Assembly (NCBI GenBank): GCA_035252155.1
Contig: DATFDL010000294.1
Span: forward strand, 1 to 19,275
DNA: 19,275 nt
Source: JAICLL01 sp035252155
GTDB taxonomy: Bacteria; Planctomycetota; Planctomycetia; Pirellulales; JAICIG01
Direction of reading: 5' to 3'
Shown: positions 1-6,773 of the stretch, one piece after another
How the letters are laid out: the number at the start of each line of letters is the position of its first letter
Numbering within the stretch: the stretch's first letter is position 1
The notes under the pieces: model-generated
Told to the model about the DNA's origin: nothing
What the model saw: the letters and a program-made list of their open reading frames with translations, nothing else
Databases searched by the model: none
Position numbers and translations under genes: made by a program

Positions 1-14
1 CGTTCCCTACAGAC
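1..14. repeat. Partial copy of the TCTGTAGGGAACG palindromic repeat at the window edge
   Basis: The window opens with CGTTCCCTACAGAC, identical to the right end of the inverted repeat at 3388-3425 and, over 13 bases, to that of the element at 15291-15425. Only one arm is visible because the window starts here. It lies 56 bases downstream of the stop of the DUF1501 gene at 70. Confidence 0.7.
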
Positions 15-69
15 CGCTAACAAAACATTGCCCATGTTGGTCGACAAGGAGCATGATGACTGCGAACGC

Positions 70-1371
70 CTACGCTAATAACTCCGCGATCGCCGATCCG
101 GCGGGGTCGCCGATCGGTATCGGCCGATTCACGCCAGGATAGTTGGCTGTCGAATCGACACCCAAGGCCCGCAAATAGGTGTGGAATAAATGCCGGGCGT
201 CGACCTCGCGGTCCGTCACCGCCGTGCCGTTTTCGTTGGTCTTGCCGATGACTGCCCCTTTTTGGATGCCGCAGCCGGCCAATGCCACCGACCAGGCTCG
301 CGACCAGTGGTCGCGACCCATCAGATGATTGATGTTCGGCGTGCGGCCGAACTCCGACATCACAATCACCAGCGTGCTGTCGAGCAGGCCGCGCTGAGCT
401 AGATCGTCGACCAACGTGGCGAATGGCCGGTCAAACTCGCCAAGCTGCTCGATGTGAAAATCGAAATTCTCCGAGTGCGTGTCGTAATTGGTGTGCGTCA
501 CCTTGACGCAGGTGAGCCCCTGCTCGAGCAGCCGCCGCGCGAGCAGGCAGTGCCGGCCGAAATCGTGGCTGCCGTAGCGCTCTTGGTCCTGCGGCGATTC
601 TTTGCTGATGTCGAACACATCGGCCCGCTCCATCAACTGCAACGCCTGATCGTACGAGAAGCTGTAAGCCTCGGTTTCGGCTTTACGGCGGCGCGCGGTG
701 AACCGCTGATTCAGCTTGCGGCGGACGTCGTTGCGTTGCTGGTCGGCCCCGGGCGTCAGATCGCCGGGCCGCAGCAGGTTGGCCGGCGGATTTCCATTGT
801 CCACGCCGACTGAGGCGAACTTCGGCCCCAGGAACGCCGCGTCGGCCTTGTTTACTCCACCTCCGCCCGGCTGGATATGCACGTAGCCCGGCAAAGCTCC
901 AGCGGCGGGAGCGACCATCCGCGACACCACCGCGCCAAACGCTGGATAACGCTGGGCGGGGCTATCGCGTCGGCCCGTCTCCATAAAAACGGCCCCTTTG
1001 CCGTGGTCGTCTTCGGCAGTGTTGATGCTGCGGACCAGGCTGAGCCGGTGCATCTGCTGCGCGGTGTGCGGCAGTAGTTCGCTGAGTTGCACGCCCGGCA
1101 CGCTGGTGGGAATAGCGAGGAACGGTCCGCCGGTGTCGGTATTAGGCTTGGGATCCCACGATTCGAGCTGGCTGACGCCGCCGGCCAAAAAGAATATCAA
1201 CGCTCGTTTTTGCTGCGCGGCCAATTCGGCGGCCACCGCCGGTTCGATCAATCGGCTCAGTCCCGACACATGCAAAAGTCCGCCGCCGGCAGCTCCGCCC
1301 AACATGCCTGCCAGCAAGCTACGTCGCGAAATGCGATGCTCGATCGAACGACAGGCGTGGATGCGTTTCAT
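70..1371 (-). CDS. DUF1501 family protein, Tat-exported (433 aa)
   Basis: This is a secreted DUF1501 protein, a family understood to belong to the alkaline phosphatase/sulfatase superfamily; no substrate is known. The N-terminus has a twin-arginine signal (S15-R16-R17-S18-L19-L20) followed by a Gly/Ala-rich hydrophobic stretch. Family landmarks follow in order: FFLAGGVSQLESWDPKP near residue 60, VTHTNYDTHSENFDFH in the middle, then MSEFGRTPNIN and GRDHW near the C-terminus, which are probable metal and active-site segments. The tail ends PIPIGDPAGSAIAELLA. The ATG at 1371 has AGGAG seven bases upstream. It is the last gene of a minus-strand run and follows its DUF1549/DUF1553 partner across a 117-base gap occupied by a palindrome. 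Family assignment is secure; function is unknown. Confidence 0.95.
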   Translation of the reverse strand: MKRIHACRSIEHRISRRSLLAGMLGGAAGGGLLHVSGLSRLIEPAVAAELAAQQKRALIFFLAGGVSQLESWDPKPNTDTGGPFLAIPTSVPGVQLSELLPHTAQQMHRLSLVRSINTAEDDHGKGAVFMETGRRDSPAQRYPAFGAVVSRMVAPAAGALPGYVHIQPGGGGVNKADAAFLGPKFASVGVDNGNPPANLLRPGDLTPGADQQRNDVRRKLNQRFTARRRKAETEAYSFSYDQALQLMERADVFDISKESPQDQERYGSHDFGRHCLLARRLLEQGLTCVKVTHTNYDTHSENFDFHIEQLGEFDRPFATLVDDLAQRGLLDSTLVIVMSEFGRTPNINHLMGRDHWSRAWSVALAGCGIQKGAVIGKTNENGTAVTDREVDARHLFHTYLRALGVDSTANYPGVNRPIPIGDPAGSAIAELLA

Positions 1372-1389
1372 CAGCGAACTCCTGGCTGC

Positions 1390-1489
1390 GGAACGGACGA
1401 AACATAACTTCGGCAGTTTTGTCGGCCCTCACCTAACCTCTCCCAGAGGGAGAGGGATATGAAGGTCGAAGTTATGTTTCGTCCGTTCC
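1390..1489. repeat. Composite palindromic repeat with 23-bp inverted arms and an inner hairpin
   Basis: Positions 1390-1412 and 1467-1489 are perfect 23-bp inverted repeats starting GGAACGGACGAAACATAAC. Between them is a second hairpin, CCTCTCCC (1437-1444), loop AGA, GGGAGAGG (1448-1455), set in the CCTCACCTAACCTCTCCC-type sequence that recurs in many bacterial genomes. The element fills nearly all of the gap between the DUF1549/DUF1553 gene and the DUF1501 gene; its last base is the first base (plus strand) of the upstream gene's stop codon. No U-rich tract follows, so an mRNA-stabilising or REP-like role is more likely than a classical terminator (inference). Confidence 0.9.
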
Positions 1490-3234
1490 TAGTGGTTAAA
1501 GCGAAATTCGTCAGACGCGATCAGGCCCCAAATCCATTCTTGCAATACGGCAGCGCGGTCGGCGGCGCGGGCCTGCAACACGGCGGCCAGCTCCGTCGCC
1601 TCCTCAGCCGTGGGCCGCCGCGTAAGGACGCTCAAGAACATCATTTCAGCCACCGCCGGCGGTTCATTCACGCGGTTGAGCCGGTCGGCCAGGTTGCCCG
1701 GCCGCGGAGCAATCCACGAACGCAGCACGCCGCCGTTGGAGACAAAGAGGACTTGTTCCAACGTCGCCTGAAAATCCTGCTCGGGCTGGGCCGCCGGGCC
1801 GCCGAAGATGGCGACAAACGGCCCGAGGTTGCCCGACAGTTTTTCGTAGAGGGCCGGCTCATTGAGGGCCGGGCCCAGTTCGGCCCGCACCACATCGGTG
1901 ACGCCGGTCGCCTGCAGTGCCGCCAGCGCCAGTTGTTCGGCCGAGAGCGGCTTCAGCGGCGCGACGGCCCAGCTTTCGGGCGGCGGTGGAACGACGCCCG
2001 CGGGCAACTCGCTTGAGCGCTGGTACGTTTGGCTCAACGCCAGTTCACGCAGAAAGGCTTTCACGTCGAAATTCATGGCCGCCATTCGCTCGCCGAGCAG
2101 GTTGAGCAACTCGGGATGCGTGGGCGGGTTGCCGGGGTGATCCATGTCGAGCGGATGGACTAGGCCGCGGCCCATCAGCAAGGCCCACAGCCGGTTGGCG
2201 ATGTTGCGCCGAAAGGCGACATTCTCGGCCCGCGGCAGCGCGGCGGGCAGCAAGGCCCGCCGGCTATACTTGGGCACCGGCCGCACGCCGTCGGCCGGCG
2301 CCACCGCGTACTCCTGGCCTTTTTCAAACTGCGGCTCGTCGGCCGCTGCTTCGCCGGGCAAGTGCGGCCTGGCCGGCTGGTCGGTCGATCCTTCAATGAA
2401 CACCGACTTGAACTGCACGTCGCCCTCGGCCTTTTCAGCAAACACCGGCGGCTGATCCTTGGGCGTAAAGATGAAACTGCGGTTGAAGAATGCCAGCAAT
2501 CCGTAATAGTCGGCCTGCAAGTAACTATCGACCAGCGGATGATCGTGGCACTGGGCGCACTGCATGTCGCGGCCCAGAAAGAGCCGGCCGACGTCGCGGG
2601 CCAGCACGTTGGCTTCGCCCTCGCGATCGAGATAAAAGCGGACCGCGGGCCGCAAATTCGCATCGGCCCCGTCGGCGGACAGAATCTCGCGCACCAATAG
2701 GTTCCACGGCTTGTTAGCCGCGAACGAGTCGCGCAAATACTGCTCCCACTGCGGTTGCGGAATGCGGTTGGCCGGTCGCCGCTCCATCAAAATCACGTCG
2801 AACGCCCGCTGCATCTGCCGCGCATATTCCGGACTGTTCAGCAGCCGATCGATAAGTTGCTGCCGCTTGATCGGCGAGCGGTCGTCGAGGAATGCCCTGG
2901 CTTCGCCGAACGTGGGAATTGTGCCGGTGAGGTCGAGATAAATCCTCCGTAAAAACTCGGCGTCGTCGGCCGGCGGCGAAGGGGCAATGCCTTTGGCCGC
3001 GAGGGCCGAGGCGATCTGTTGGTCAATAAGCTCATGGAGCGGGAGCGCCGGTTCGGGTGCCGCGATTGGCGGCGCCGGCGCGGGCGTGACCGCAGCCACT
3101 GGCGCCGCGGCGGGCGGTACGGCGTCTTGCGCGTGTATACCGGGCGATGCAAGTGCGACGAACGCAAAAGATATCGCCCCCGCGACCAGAGCGGCCGACC
3201 AACTAACAGGTTTTACGAATAGGCGGGCAGTCAT
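1489..3234 (-). CDS. Secreted DUF1549/DUF1553 (PSCyt2-PSD1) c-type cytochrome protein (581 aa)
   Basis: This is an exported planctomycete cytochrome-like protein. A signal peptide (about residues 1-36, ending near IHAQDA) is followed by a Pro/Ala-rich linker (38-66). DUF1549 covers about 67-250 and contains the family sequence RRIYLDLTGTIPT and a haem c motif C226-A-Q-C229-H230. DUF1553 covers about 325-570, with NRLWALLMGRGLV and PPTHPELLNLLGE. It lacks the N-terminal PSCyt1 haem domain and malectin-like domain of the larger relative at 15469-18339, so it is the short subclass. The start at 3234 is an ATG next to the signal peptide, with only a weak purine-rich stretch upstream. Its downstream neighbour is the DUF1501 gene, the usual partner of this family. 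Electron transfer is inferred from the haem motif; the partner and reaction are unknown. Confidence 0.94.
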   Translation of the reverse strand: MTARLFVKPVSWSAALVAGAISFAFVALASPGIHAQDAVPPAAAPVAAVTPAPAPPIAAPEPALPLHELIDQQIASALAAKGIAPSPPADDAEFLRRIYLDLTGTIPTFGEARAFLDDRSPIKRQQLIDRLLNSPEYARQMQRAFDVILMERRPANRIPQPQWEQYLRDSFAANKPWNLLVREILSADGADANLRPAVRFYLDREGEANVLARDVGRLFLGRDMQCAQCHDHPLVDSYLQADYYGLLAFFNRSFIFTPKDQPPVFAEKAEGDVQFKSVFIEGSTDQPARPHLPGEAAADEPQFEKGQEYAVAPADGVRPVPKYSRRALLPAALPRAENVAFRRNIANRLWALLMGRGLVHPLDMDHPGNPPTHPELLNLLGERMAAMNFDVKAFLRELALSQTYQRSSELPAGVVPPPPESWAVAPLKPLSAEQLALAALQATGVTDVVRAELGPALNEPALYEKLSGNLGPFVAIFGGPAAQPEQDFQATLEQVLFVSNGGVLRSWIAPRPGNLADRLNRVNEPPAVAEMMFLSVLTRRPTAEEATELAAVLQARAADRAAVLQEWIWGLIASDEFRFNH

Positions 3235-3387
3235 TTGCAGTTCGGCCCCTCTCGAGCAAGGTGGGAATCTCGTAGAGCGAACTAGCTATAGGCGGGCACG
3301 TCAGCATTGTGGCGTCTGTGCTCGACGGATGCAAGCCTTTGCTCTGACCTGTTTTGACACTCAAAACTGGCAGCAGTTGCTTTCGAC

Positions 3388-3425
3388 GTCTGTAGGGAAC
3401 GCCACAGAGGGCGTTCCCTACAGAC
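3388..3425. repeat. 38-bp hairpin repeat, TCTGTAGGGAACG family
   Basis: Perfect 16-bp inverted arms, GTCTGTAGGGAACGCC (3388-3403) and its complement (3410-3425), flank a 6-base loop ACAGAG. It lies 11 bases past the stop of the propeller gene on the minus strand, so it could act on that mRNA's 3' end, but no T-run follows it. The rest of the gap 3235-3436 shows no gene and no convincing promoter for the gene starting at 3234. Confidence 0.92.
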
Positions 3426-3436
3426 AAAAGCCCGAC

Positions 3437-4762
3437 CTACGGTTCAAATGCCCGGAGTTGCTTATCGCCGCGAACAAAGATGCGACTGCCGGCAATGGCT
3501 GGCGAAGTCCAGGTGGCGCGGTCGGTGAGGCGAGCCGCGGCGATCGGCTGATACTTTTCAGGTGTCGCCGCGAGCACTTGCAATTCTCCCCGCTCGTTGA
3601 GGCACAGCAGGCGGTCGTTGACCAGCACCGGGGTGCAATAAAAACCGTGATGCCCCCCAAGCCACACCGTCTGGCCATCGGTCAGGCGCAGGCAGGCAAA
3701 CTCGCCGCCGTCGTTCATGCCATACACGCGCGCGTCGTGAATGACCATCGACGAAAGATAACTCGACAGATCGCGGTTCTCCCAGGCGACGTCGACCGAC
3801 CACCGGCCGGCTCGCTGCTCGATGCGTATGGCCGTGAGTGGGTGGCCATCGCCTGTCGCTAGCACATAGCCGTCAGCAGCAACGGGCGTGCTGATGCTCT
3901 CGTCGTATTGAATCTGAAACGGATGACCCCATAGCTTGCGGCCGGTGGCCAGCTCTAAGCCGACGATTTCCGGCCCCGTCATCACCACCACCTGCTCGAC
4001 GCCGCCCAGCGTGGCGGAGATCGGCGACGAATACGACACGTTTTCGTGCAGCGATCGCCAAACCTCATCTCCGGTGGCGGCGTCGAAGGCCATGATCGTG
4101 CCGCCCCGCGCCCCGCCCACCGAGCAAACAACAAGCGAGTCAGTGACCAACGGCGAACCGGTATAGCCGAACAGCGGCGCCGGCGCGCCCTCGCCATTGC
4201 CGATGGGTACCAGAACGCACTCGGTGCCGATCACCCTCGCCTTGCCGCCGGCCAACGACCGATGTTCGCCGTAGACTTCCGGAAAGTTGATCTGCCAGAT
4301 CAGCCGTCCGCGCTGCGCGTCGAGACAAAGCAACCGCCCGGCGATGCCCAAACTATAAACCCGCCCCTGCGAAACGGCCGGCGTGCTCTTCGGACCGTTG
4401 CCGTGCCGCGCGCCGACTGAGTGTGGATCGAAGCTGACCGGATCGCTCCGCGTCCACAGCTCGCGGCCCGTTTTTGCATCGAAGGCGAGTACCCGCTCGG
4501 TATCGTCAATTCGGTCGGTGACAAACATGCGCCCCTCGGCGACGACGGGCGACGACCAGCCGGTGCCAAGCTTCGCCTCCCAGAGCGGCTTGATGGAATC
4601 TGACCATTCTCTCGGAAGTTTGGCCGCGACGGCGATGCCTTGCCGCGTCGGACCTCGCCAGCAGGGCCAGCCGGGGTCGGCGGCGTGCGCGGGCGAGAAC
4701 GCGGTAGCAATGACCAGTGCCAGCGCCAGTGCGGAATGCGGAGTGCGAAATGCGGAGTTCAT
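3437..4762 (-). CDS. Secreted PQQ-like beta-propeller protein (441 aa)
   Basis: The product is an exported protein built of PQQ/WD40-like propeller blades. Blade sequences are visible as repeated AFDAKTGRELW, CLDAQRGRLIW, AFDAATGDEVW and GLELATGRKLW units, plus weaker later ones. The mature part starts around ADPGWPCWRGP (residues 28-38), the common opening of planctomycete outer-membrane-protein-assembly/PQQ-like propellers. I chose the ATG at 4762 because it gives a signal peptide ending AHA; the longer frame back to a GTG at 5008 would overlap the upstream gene by 193 bases. Residues 1-12 (MNSAFRTPHSAL) are encoded by the left arm of the hairpin repeat at 4728-4810, and the ATG sits at its loop. 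Many members of this group are non-enzymatic, so PQQ binding is not established here. Confidence 0.92.
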   Translation of the reverse strand: MNSAFRTPHSALALALVIATAFSPAHAADPGWPCWRGPTRQGIAVAAKLPREWSDSIKPLWEAKLGTGWSSPVVAEGRMFVTDRIDDTERVLAFDAKTGRELWTRSDPVSFDPHSVGARHGNGPKSTPAVSQGRVYSLGIAGRLLCLDAQRGRLIWQINFPEVYGEHRSLAGGKARVIGTECVLVPIGNGEGAPAPLFGYTGSPLVTDSLVVCSVGGARGGTIMAFDAATGDEVWRSLHENVSYSSPISATLGGVEQVVVMTGPEIVGLELATGRKLWGHPFQIQYDESISTPVAADGYVLATGDGHPLTAIRIEQRAGRWSVDVAWENRDLSSYLSSMVIHDARVYGMNDGGEFACLRLTDGQTVWLGGHHGFYCTPVLVNDRLLCLNERGELQVLAATPEKYQPIAAARLTDRATWTSPAIAGSRIFVRGDKQLRAFEP

Positions 4763-4810
4763 GCCGGTCTCAGATTTGCACTCCGCATTCCACACTCCGC
4801 ACTCCGCACT
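4728..4810. repeat. GAGTGCGGAATGCGG-type hairpin repeat overlapping a start codon
   Basis: Arms 4728-4760 and 4778-4810 are inverted repeats matching at 29 of 33 positions, made of alternating AGTGCGG and AATGCGG units; the 17-base loop is 4761-4777. The arms are built from short degenerate direct repeats as well as being inverted. The left arm lies inside the propeller gene and codes for its first residues, and the start codon is at the arm-loop junction. The right arm ends five bases from the stop of the upstream gene. Confidence 0.9.
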
Positions 4811-4815
4811 TGAGC

Positions 4816-5817
4816 TCACTCTACCAGCTTCCAGCCGTCGGTCGAGACTTGCAAACCGGAATGCCCCGCATAGCGGTCGTAGACCTTTTCCATTTCTTCG
4901 ATCGAGTCGAAAAAACCAACGACAAAGGCCGCGCTGAACGACTCGCCCGACTTCACGGGCCGCCCGCCGAATTCTTCGATCATGCAGACATAGCCGCGCT
5001 GATGGCACCAGGCTTCACTGACGTCGGTCGGGTCGAGCGTCATGCCGGCCAGCCACGGGCCGTCTTTGCCGGTCTTCGGGTCGCGCAGGCGATATGCCCG
5101 GATCATTCGTCGCGGCATCTCTTGTTCTCCGCGCCGGTAATTGAACTTTTCGTCGGGCGCGAAGTTCTCCTCAAATTCAGCGGCGGGAATGCGGCCGTGA
5201 TAGCTCAAGTAGACTTCGCTGAAGGTATCGCCATGCTGGTGCTTGATGTGCCCTGGCATATCGACCCGCAAAAACATCGCCTGGCTGGAGTTTACCGCGT
5301 CGATCCGGTCGGACGAGATGAAATACCGCTCGCCCAGTGGAAAGAGAAGCGTTTGCGTCCAGGTGCTGCCGGTCTTTTTGCCCGGCGCGGCGGTCTTGTA
5401 CTGATAACTCTGCTTCACGGCGACAAAGTTTTTGCCGAGGACCACCGTCGGGCTGAGTTCCTTGGCCTTGGTGCAGATCTGCGGCCCCTCGATCGACCGC
5501 TTGGGCGTTTTGCCGTGATACGAGTTGTTAAATTGGTAGACCAGTTCCTTATCGAGTCGGTCGCGGTAAGCTTCGTCGCTACCCGGCTCCATGATCCAAT
5601 CGACGATGTCCAGCCCGAAGCCGGCGTCGTGGAAGCCGGTTTTCTTATCGACCAGCGTTCCCGCGGCCACGCCGGTCACGTAGTCTTTTTTGCGGATCGC
5701 GGCGGTCAACTGCGGCGTGATGATGTGGATTTGCTGGTCGTCTTCGTTGACATCGTAGTCGGCGGCGTAGCTCGTGGCGGCAAAAAGCAGCAGCGGAAAC
5801 AGCAGATAGCGTGTCAT
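4816..5817 (-). CDS. Uncharacterised secreted protein (333 aa)
   Basis: I do not recognise a named family. From the ATG at 5817 the protein has a clear signal peptide (MTRYLLFPLLLFAATSYA, cut before ADYD). The body looks beta-rich and soluble, with segments such as IHIITPQLTAAIRKKDY, DAGFGLDIVDWIMEPGSD, GERYFISSDRIDAVNSSQ and PWLAGMTLDPTDVSEAWCHQRGYVCMIEE. The alternation of strands and the HITPQLTAAI opening recall galactose-mutarotase-like carbohydrate-binding folds, but that is only an impression. The frame extends to a TTG at 5886, which would bury the signal peptide and was rejected. No good ribosome-binding site precedes 5817. The gene ends 53 bases before the propeller start, so the two are probably co-transcribed. 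Other proteins of this run are also exported, which supports a joint extracytoplasmic role. Confidence 0.85.
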   Translation of the reverse strand: MTRYLLFPLLLFAATSYAADYDVNEDDQQIHIITPQLTAAIRKKDYVTGVAAGTLVDKKTGFHDAGFGLDIVDWIMEPGSDEAYRDRLDKELVYQFNNSYHGKTPKRSIEGPQICTKAKELSPTVVLGKNFVAVKQSYQYKTAAPGKKTGSTWTQTLLFPLGERYFISSDRIDAVNSSQAMFLRVDMPGHIKHQHGDTFSEVYLSYHGRIPAAEFEENFAPDEKFNYRRGEQEMPRRMIRAYRLRDPKTGKDGPWLAGMTLDPTDVSEAWCHQRGYVCMIEEFGGRPVKSGESFSAAFVVGFFDSIEEMEKVYDRYAGHSGLQVSTDGWKLVE

Positions 5818-6052
5818 GGGCGGTTTGCTTGCGGAAAACAAGGGGGTGCCTTCGTTGGCCGGGTGGTACAACGCCTTCTGAATCAACAGTTTATGGAAAG
5901 GTTCTCATTCATAACCCGTTGCTTATGCAAGCGCATTTCCGTGGCATCCGCCGCCAGTCGCGTCTTTTGCGGCCCTGACAGCTCGTGTCGTTCCGTGGGC
6001 CTCTCTCCGCATCATCCCAGTAAGCTGGCTTGGTCGGTTTTCGGCCGCCATC
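5818..6052. other. Intergenic gap, no gene seen
   Basis: These 235 bases separate the Uma2 stop from the start of the 333-aa secreted protein. I see no convincing ORF, terminator or promoter, though a promoter for the four-gene minus-strand run would be expected here. Confidence 0.5.
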
Positions 6053-6631
6053 TTACCGCTTTTCGTCGTCAAACGCGATGCTGTCGAAAAGCGATGTAAC
6101 GTCGAGCGCCACGTCGGGAAAGGCCAACAGTCGCACTTGCTCGCCGCGGGCATACGTTGTAAGGCTCTGGTAGCGAGCGCGAAGCGGCCCGCGGTAGACC
6201 TCGACGCACCGGTCAGGCAGGTTCACCACCCAATAGTCGCGAATGCCCGATTTCGCATACAGCCGGGCCTTCTCGCCGCGATCGTATTTCAGGCTGCTAT
6301 GGGCAACTTCGATGATCAAAAAAACATCGGCTGGTTGCGGCCGGCGCCCCGAAAGTTTTCTGGCCAGCCAGGCCACGTCGGGATGCGGCGCGCTGTCTAA
6401 CAGGGGAAGGGCGACCGTGCTCTGGATCCGCACGCGTACGCCCTTCGGCTTCGACTGCACGCTCCATTCCGTAAGGAAATCAACCGCGTCGTCATGGTCT
6501 GGTCCGATGGGCGACATTTTGCGCAGCTCTCCCCGGATCAGCTCAATGCGGTTTGAATCGCGCGGATCGAACACGCCGCTGGCGATCATCCGTTCGTACT
6601 GTTCCAACGTTAGGCGAGCGACGGTGCTCAT
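6053..6631 (-). CDS. Uma2 family (DUF820) PD-(D/E)XK nuclease (192 aa)
   Basis: Uma2 proteins have a restriction-endonuclease-like fold and are greatly expanded in cyanobacteria and planctomycetes; their biological substrate is unknown. The usual landmarks are present: LTLEQYERM near the N-terminus, IELIRGELRKMSPIGPDH (29-46), the catalytic P84-D85 in HPDVAWL, the E108-V-A in IIEVAHSSLKYDRGEKARLYAKSGI, and the DYWVVNLPDRCVEVYR strand. Length is normal for the family. The ATG at 6631 has GAGGG five bases upstream and was preferred over a GTG at 6679. A TATAAT on the minus strand at 6671-6676 could provide its own promoter. It is flanked by same-strand genes but with gaps of 142 and 235 bases, so it may be a single-gene unit. 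Confidence 0.93.
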   Translation of the reverse strand: MSTVARLTLEQYERMIASGVFDPRDSNRIELIRGELRKMSPIGPDHDDAVDFLTEWSVQSKPKGVRVRIQSTVALPLLDSAPHPDVAWLARKLSGRRPQPADVFLIIEVAHSSLKYDRGEKARLYAKSGIRDYWVVNLPDRCVEVYRGPLRARYQSLTTYARGEQVRLLAFPDVALDVTSLFDSIAFDDEKR

Positions 6632-6670
6632 ATTTACCCTCGCGAAATCTTTTGGTCGCGATTGCACTGC

Positions 6671-6676
6671 ATTATA
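6671..6676 (-). promoter_or_regulatory. Candidate -10 box for the Uma2 gene
   Basis: The minus strand reads GTGTATAATG here, a perfect TATAAT 39 bases upstream of the Uma2 ATG. The -35 position (6694-6699, AGGCAT) is poor. Two TCGCGA palindromes (6640-6645 and 6656-6661) lie between this box and the start codon, and a third is at 6731-6736. Confidence 0.4.
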
Positions 6677-6773
6677 CACGGAGCAGGGAACCGATGCCTA
6701 CGGTCGGCCCGCCGGCTCTCTCATGCGGGATCGCGAAAAGAGAAAGCGTGCGTCCCGATGACCAATTTGTGCT

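Noticed and set aside
3388..3425. Intrinsic terminator for the propeller gene
   Set aside because: The stem is strong but no T-run follows on the minus strand and the same sequence recurs as a dispersed repeat, so it is listed as a repeat.
4728..4810. CRISPR-like array from the repeated AGTGCGG/AATGCGG units
   Set aside because: The units are 7 bases, degenerate and contiguous with no spacers, and the stretch is an inverted repeat; no cas gene is present.
4763..5008. Upstream extension of the propeller gene to a GTG at 5008
   Set aside because: It overlaps the upstream gene by 193 bases and removes the signal peptide from the N-terminus.
5921..5930. 10-mer GCTTATGCAA shared with the palindrome at 9477-9486
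   Set aside because: In 19 kb many shared 10-mers are expected by chance, and the first copy lacks the surrounding symmetry.
4717..6099. A 460-codon plus-strand frame opposite the 333-aa secreted protein
   Set aside because: It runs through the hairpin repeat and into two genes on the other strand, has no ribosome-binding site or motif, and is explained as a shadow.
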